This document shows, one piece after another, positions 6,248 through 9,357 of a DNA stretch of 9,357 bases. The DNA comes from Helicobacteraceae bacterium (GTDB lineage Bacteria; Campylobacterota; Campylobacteria; Campylobacterales; Helicobacteraceae). Each line of letters starts with the position of its first letter. Position 1 is the first letter of the stretch. The stretch covers positions 1-9,357 of the forward strand of contig CAAGLK010000053.1 of assembly GCA_900770765.1 (NCBI GenBank), in the 5' to 3' direction. The position numbers and the translations under genes are program-made. The notes below the pieces were generated by a model. It was not told where the DNA came from and made no database searches. It saw only the letters and a program-made list of their open reading frames with translations.

Positions 6248-6972
6248 AAACACTCCTTAAAGTTAATTATCTCTAAACCAGCTTCACAACCAATTCGCTC
6301 AATATGCCACATAATCCCAAAGATATTTTTACTACTATGTTTAAAGGCTTCTACGCTTCCATCACTAGCATACGCCACAGCTTCCAAATCCTTACCCAAA
6401 GTAAAAATCCCAAAATTATGATAAGAATTCACGAGATACTCTTTTTGTTCATTTTGCCCTTGTTGCCAATTTGCGATTCCACTTTTTGCGATTCCACTTT
6501 TATTTGAAATTATCCCACAGGATTCCACCTCGCAAGATTCCGCCCCTACCGCCCTAAAAGATTCGCAAAATTCCACTAAATGCTCCCCCACATGCCCACT
6601 GCATTTCTTTAAGCTAGACCCAAAATACCAAGCTATCATTTGCGCCCCACGACAAATTCCAAGAAGTGGAATCCTAAATTTAACACAAGCCTCAATCACG
6701 CCCTTTTCATAGCTATCACGCATTTTTGAGATTCCACTATCGCTAAAGCAGCCCAAATCATTCCCCCCACTTAAAATCACTCCACACAAAGAATCCCCCA
6801 AAGATTCCACATATTTAATAAAAGGAATTTCATAAGATAAAGGCAATGGTAAGAATCCGTTCAAATTTGCCTTAAAAAACGCCCCCCACTCTAGCGATAA
6901 CGCCTCTCGCACTTCATAATAGCTAGAGTTTTCAACTAGCCTCTGCGTTATTGCTATAAACTTTACAGACAT
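6229..6972 (-). CDS. Class I glutamine amidotransferase-type hydrolase of CDP-glutamine (Cj1417-like)
   Basis: Protein of 247 aa with the class I glutamine amidotransferase fold. In C. jejuni, Cj1417 hydrolyses CDP-L-glutamine to CDP-amidate (cytidine diphosphoramidate) and glutamate, releasing the phosphoramidate nitrogen. The triad is visible: Cys107 in LLGICRGAQ, and His223 and Glu225 in IMWHIER; the oxyanion glycines are in LSGGNDLG at 68-74. This is the PuuD/gamma-glutamyl hydrolase-like branch, not a synthase subunit, which fits a stand-alone hydrolase. I use ATG 6972 (MSVKFIAITQR). A TTG at 6993 would add 7 residues but has no ribosome site. The gene overlaps the glutamine kinase end by 10 bases. 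Residues about 140-180 form an enlarged, low-complexity loop containing KSGIA twice, encoded by a perfect 15-bp tandem repeat. Confidence 0.87.
   Translation of the reverse strand: MSVKFIAITQRLVENSSYYEVREALSLEWGAFFKANLNGFLPLPLSYEIPFIKYVESLGDSLCGVILSGGNDLGCFSDSGISKMRDSYEKGVIEACVKFRIPLLGICRGAQMIAWYFGSSLKKCSGHVGEHLVEFCESFRAVGAESCEVESCGIISNKSGIAKSGIANWQQGQNEQKEYLVNSYHNFGIFTLGKDLEAVAYASDGSVEAFKHSSKNIFGIMWHIERIGCEAGLEIINFKECLCKKGR
6471..6500 (-). repeat. 15-bp perfect tandem repeat in the amidotransferase gene
   Basis: Two identical 15-bp copies (6471-6485 and 6486-6500), each containing GATTCC on the plus strand, encode KSGIA-KSGIA in a loop between the nucleophile and the His-Glu half of the active site. 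The unit keeps the frame, so copy change would be tolerated. Confidence 0.85.
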
Positions 6973-9284
6973 ATTATCTGCCCACTTCCGCAATCAAGCG
7001 CGATTTTTTTCGCCCCCTTTAACTTATTAAATAGCTCAACCCCCACGCCAATAGCCGCAGGCAGCCCAAGCTCACTAGCCCTAATTGCCATGTGCGAGTT
7101 CGCCCCTCCATAGCAAGTAATAAGAGCGGCTATGTTTTTAGAAAATAAATAATCATATCCAGGGTCAGCGGCATTTATAAGCACAATTTTACCCTCTAAC
7201 TCCTTACTATTCTCGCCTACTGCGTCTGCGACAATGCTTTTTTGTGTTATGAAATTTGGCTTATTTTGCATTTCAAAAAAGCTAAAAATCTCATCACTGC
7301 TACGCAATAAGCTAGGCAGTTTTAAGGCAAGTGTAAGCTCGTATTCTTGCTTATTCTGGCGGATTTCATCTAAGAATCTTTGCTTTGGATTTAGCGCATA
7401 AAGTGATGAATATAACTCTAAAATGCTATTAATATCTAAATGCGCCATCTCCTCTTTATTAATTCCATAGTTTTCACCAAGCTCACCGATTAAAACAATC
7501 GCTTTTGATAAAAGGCGGCTAAACTCAAACTTAGCCCACTCTCGCCCCTCAATTGCAAGTTTTAAGAAATTAAAAAATTCTTTTGAAGTGATTTGCAGCC
7601 CATGCTCTCTAAAGAGATTTTCTAGCTCTCTTTGCCTTTTTTCACTTAAGCTAAACTTGCTAATATGCGGACTCTTAGCGTTAAAATTATCGCTAAAATA
7701 CTCACTAAAAGCCTCATCATATCTAGGCGATAAAATATTATAAGTCCCAGCCCTTAAATGCCCAAATTTCTCTAAAAACGCCTTTTGCGATTCCACATTT
7801 TCGCCCATTTTTGCCACCTCGGCACTTAGCTCTTTACTAATTGTGTGAAGCGAGTTTAAAAAGTCATTTTTCTCACTCTCGCTAAAAAAGCCAATTTCAA
7901 CAAGCGAATTAAGCATAGCCACAGCGACAAACCCAGCCCTAGCAATGCCTGCAAAAGGCAGTGTGCCATAGCGTTTGCACTCTTCAAGCAGCCAATAAAT
8001 TTTATCAATTAGCGGCAAATTTGACTCAGTAATTTCCCTATAATGCTCCCCTAATTTAGAAATTTTTGCTAAATCTTTCAAATACAGCCCAGAATCTGGG
8101 TTAATGATATTATTTGTAAGCTCTAAAAGGGCGAATTCTAGGCGTTTAATTTCATTTTCATTAAAGCCACAATTAAGCAGATTTTTAAGTTTAAAAGGCG
8201 TGTTTAAATCATAGCAAGAAAAGATTATTTCAAACTCCACTTTATCATGCAGGTGCGGCTTTTGCTCTAGTTTTATTAGATAATAATCCACTAGCTTTTG
8301 TGCGATTTTACTATCTAAATTTTTAGGGATAAAGGAGTTAAAAGAGAGTCGCACATCAATAAATGGCATACCTAAAAATGAGTGCATAAGCGGATGGCTA
8401 CGAAGCAATTTATAGCCATAATTATCCCGCTGATACGCCCAGATTTTATCGGTTATTATTTCTTTATATAGGCTTAGCGCTAATCGCTTAGGCTTTAGCC
8501 CTATGATTTCAGCCGGATTCCAATCTGGCATAACGCCAAAAATGCTTCTACTGCCATAGACACCAACTCTCGCCTTTTGTAAATTCACAACCCGCCTAGA
8601 TAGCCGCTCTAGTGCAACAAGTGGCAATTTATCACTTAAGTTTAGCTCCCCTTTAACAAGCGGTCGCACTTGAAGGCAGTAAAGCTCCCCTTCACTAAAG
8701 GCAAATTCCACATCTAAATAAGGATAATTAAAAAGCCCCTCTAACTCCCGCAAAAGCGTAATAACTTGTGCTAAATTTTTGTTTTGAACTTCTTTTATTT
8801 CTCTATGCGCATAAAAGCTAAATTTTTCCTTAGAACTCCCATCAGTAATTGAATGCGTAGAGCCGCTTTTATCGTATTCTATGCAATAATAAGGGGCAAA
8901 ATTATCCTTATCCACGCTAAAGGCAACACCGCAAGAATCTATATTCTCTAAACTAGGCTGGATTAAAATCTCATCATCAGCATTTGGCATGGAATCCGCG
9001 ACTTTTAAAAGTGCTTCTAAAACCGCTTTTTTATTTTGCGATTCCACATTTGCGATACTTAAAAACGCCCCAGCATTTGAGACACTTTTACTATCTTCAG
9101 CCCTAGAGCTTGAGCGAAGGATTAAATTTTGTGTTTTTAATTTATAAATAGAATTTAAAACTTCTTGTGAATTTTGCTTAAAATTTACCTTCGTAATAAC
9201 TAAGAGTGGCAAAATCTTAGCGCTTTTTAAACGAGATTGTAGATTTTTAAGATTCTGTGCCTTTGTAGAAAATTTTAGCCTCAT
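6963..9284 (-). CDS. L-glutamine kinase (Cj1418-like, PEP-synthase fold)
   Basis: Protein of 773 aa related to PEP synthase and pyruvate phosphate dikinase. In C. jejuni, Cj1418 uses ATP to phosphorylate the amide nitrogen of L-glutamine, releasing AMP and phosphate, the first committed step of MeOPN synthesis. The N-terminal ATP-grasp part shows LILRSSSRAED at 54-64 and NAGAF at 70-74 (nucleotide loop), DVEFA at 191-195 and LQVRPL at 204-209 (metal and ATP ligands). The middle, about 230-660, is specific to this family and presumably binds glutamine. The C-terminal phosphohistidine domain ends in YGGANSHMAIRASELGLPAAIG, with His731 as the predicted phosphate carrier. No PEP-binding barrel follows, so it is not a true PEP synthase. 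ATG 9284 has AAGGA 6 bases upstream and overlaps, as ATGA, the end of an open frame coming from a poly-G tract. Confidence 0.87.
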   Translation of the reverse strand: MRLKFSTKAQNLKNLQSRLKSAKILPLLVITKVNFKQNSQEVLNSIYKLKTQNLILRSSSRAEDSKSVSNAGAFLSIANVESQNKKAVLEALLKVADSMPNADDEILIQPSLENIDSCGVAFSVDKDNFAPYYCIEYDKSGSTHSITDGSSKEKFSFYAHREIKEVQNKNLAQVITLLRELEGLFNYPYLDVEFAFSEGELYCLQVRPLVKGELNLSDKLPLVALERLSRRVVNLQKARVGVYGSRSIFGVMPDWNPAEIIGLKPKRLALSLYKEIITDKIWAYQRDNYGYKLLRSHPLMHSFLGMPFIDVRLSFNSFIPKNLDSKIAQKLVDYYLIKLEQKPHLHDKVEFEIIFSCYDLNTPFKLKNLLNCGFNENEIKRLEFALLELTNNIINPDSGLYLKDLAKISKLGEHYREITESNLPLIDKIYWLLEECKRYGTLPFAGIARAGFVAVAMLNSLVEIGFFSESEKNDFLNSLHTISKELSAEVAKMGENVESQKAFLEKFGHLRAGTYNILSPRYDEAFSEYFSDNFNAKSPHISKFSLSEKRQRELENLFREHGLQITSKEFFNFLKLAIEGREWAKFEFSRLLSKAIVLIGELGENYGINKEEMAHLDINSILELYSSLYALNPKQRFLDEIRQNKQEYELTLALKLPSLLRSSDEIFSFFEMQNKPNFITQKSIVADAVGENSKELEGKIVLINAADPGYDYLFSKNIAALITCYGGANSHMAIRASELGLPAAIGVGVELFNKLKGAKKIALDCGSGQIICL

Positions 9285-9357
9285 TTAGAATCCTTAAATA
9301 AAGCCAAAAGATAAATAGATAAAAGGGCTAAATAACTAGCTAATTGCCCCCCCCCCC
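9281..9357 (-). CDS. Possible C-terminal end of an upstream phase-variable gene (partial)
   Basis: After the poly-G tract at the window edge, only one of three minus-strand frames is open. It reads GQLASYLALLSIYLLALFKDSK and ends in a TGA overlapping the glutamine kinase ATG (ATGA). The tail is hydrophobic. It may be the last part of a gene lying outside the window, joined to it in only one of three tract lengths. It is too short to identify and could be chance. Confidence 0.3.
   Translation of the reverse strand, partial: GGGQLASYLALLSIYLLALFKDSK
9347..9357 (-). repeat. Poly-G tract, at least 11 bases, cut by the window edge
   Basis: The window ends inside a run of 11 or more G on the coding strand, 62 bases before the glutamine kinase start. 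Its true length is unknown. The break may be the end of an assembled contig, because such tracts often stop assembly. Confidence 0.85.

Noticed and set aside
6304..6507. Plus-strand open frame of 67 codons
   Set aside because: Antisense to the amidotransferase; its end repeats come from the 15-bp tandem repeat.
6973..6993. TTG start at 6993 for the amidotransferase
   Set aside because: No Shine-Dalgarno upstream, and the extra residues do not look like the family N-terminus, which fits MSVKFIAITQR.
6963..9284. True PEP synthase or pyruvate phosphate dikinase
   Set aside because: The protein ends just after the phosphohistidine domain and lacks the C-terminal PEP/pyruvate barrel; the neighbours fit glutamine kinase.
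1..9357. CRISPR array, tRNA, rRNA or insertion sequence
   Set aside because: I saw no regularly spaced repeats, no tRNA-like cloverleaf, no transposase motifs and no terminal inverted repeats.

Overview
The window is an AT-rich, tightly packed stretch with every gene on the minus strand. It most likely comes from a Campylobacterota genome. An enterohepatic Helicobacter is my first guess and a Campylobacter my second. The grounds are AAGGA-type ribosome sites, almost no intergenic DNA, long poly-G tracts of the slipped-strand phase-variation kind, and clear family matches to the Campylobacter jejuni capsule genes Cj1415-Cj1420. The word GATTCC is also very common on the plus strand. The species call is an inference.

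In transcription order (right to left), the first half is an O-methyl phosphoramidate (MeOPN) donor pathway: glutamine kinase (6963-9284, Cj1418-like), a class I glutamine amidotransferase-type hydrolase (6229-6972, Cj1417-like), a CysC-like CDP-amidate 3'-kinase (5717-6247, Cj1415-like), a SAM methyltransferase with a 14-G tract near its N-terminus (4925-5668), a formyltransferase-like protein with an added helical N-terminal domain (3658-4920), and a CTP:phosphoglutamine cytidylyltransferase (2889-3656, Cj1416-like). A 174-bp gap holding a 12-G tract follows (2715-2888). The second half looks like a 2-aminoethylphosphonate (AEP) activation module: a second CysC-like kinase fused to a GNAT acetyltransferase (1749-2714), a PntC-type AEP cytidylyltransferase (1072-1749) and the AEP:pyruvate aminotransferase PhnW (8-1075). 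Genes within each half overlap or are separated by at most about 50 bp.

The two halves appear to use the same chemical logic. A phosphorus-nitrogen or phosphorus-carbon compound is loaded onto cytidine, and a CysC-family kinase is available to add a 3'-phosphate to the nucleotide, as in PAPS. That second step is known for CDP-amidate in C. jejuni. For CMP-AEP it is my hypothesis, based on the second kinase, which matches the first position for position over about 150 residues with no gap. The likely end products are donors for decorating a surface polysaccharide. No glycosyl- or phosphoryl-transferase, no PepM and no phosphonopyruvate decarboxylase is inside the window.

Three poly-G tracts (2799-2810, 5605-5618, 9347 to the window end) suggest that parts of the pathway switch on and off. 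In the methyltransferase, the best start site is out of frame at the 14 G present here and would be in frame at 13. The gap before the kinase-GNAT gene carries a short leader ORF that would run into the kinase start codon at 13 G but stops early at the 12 G present.
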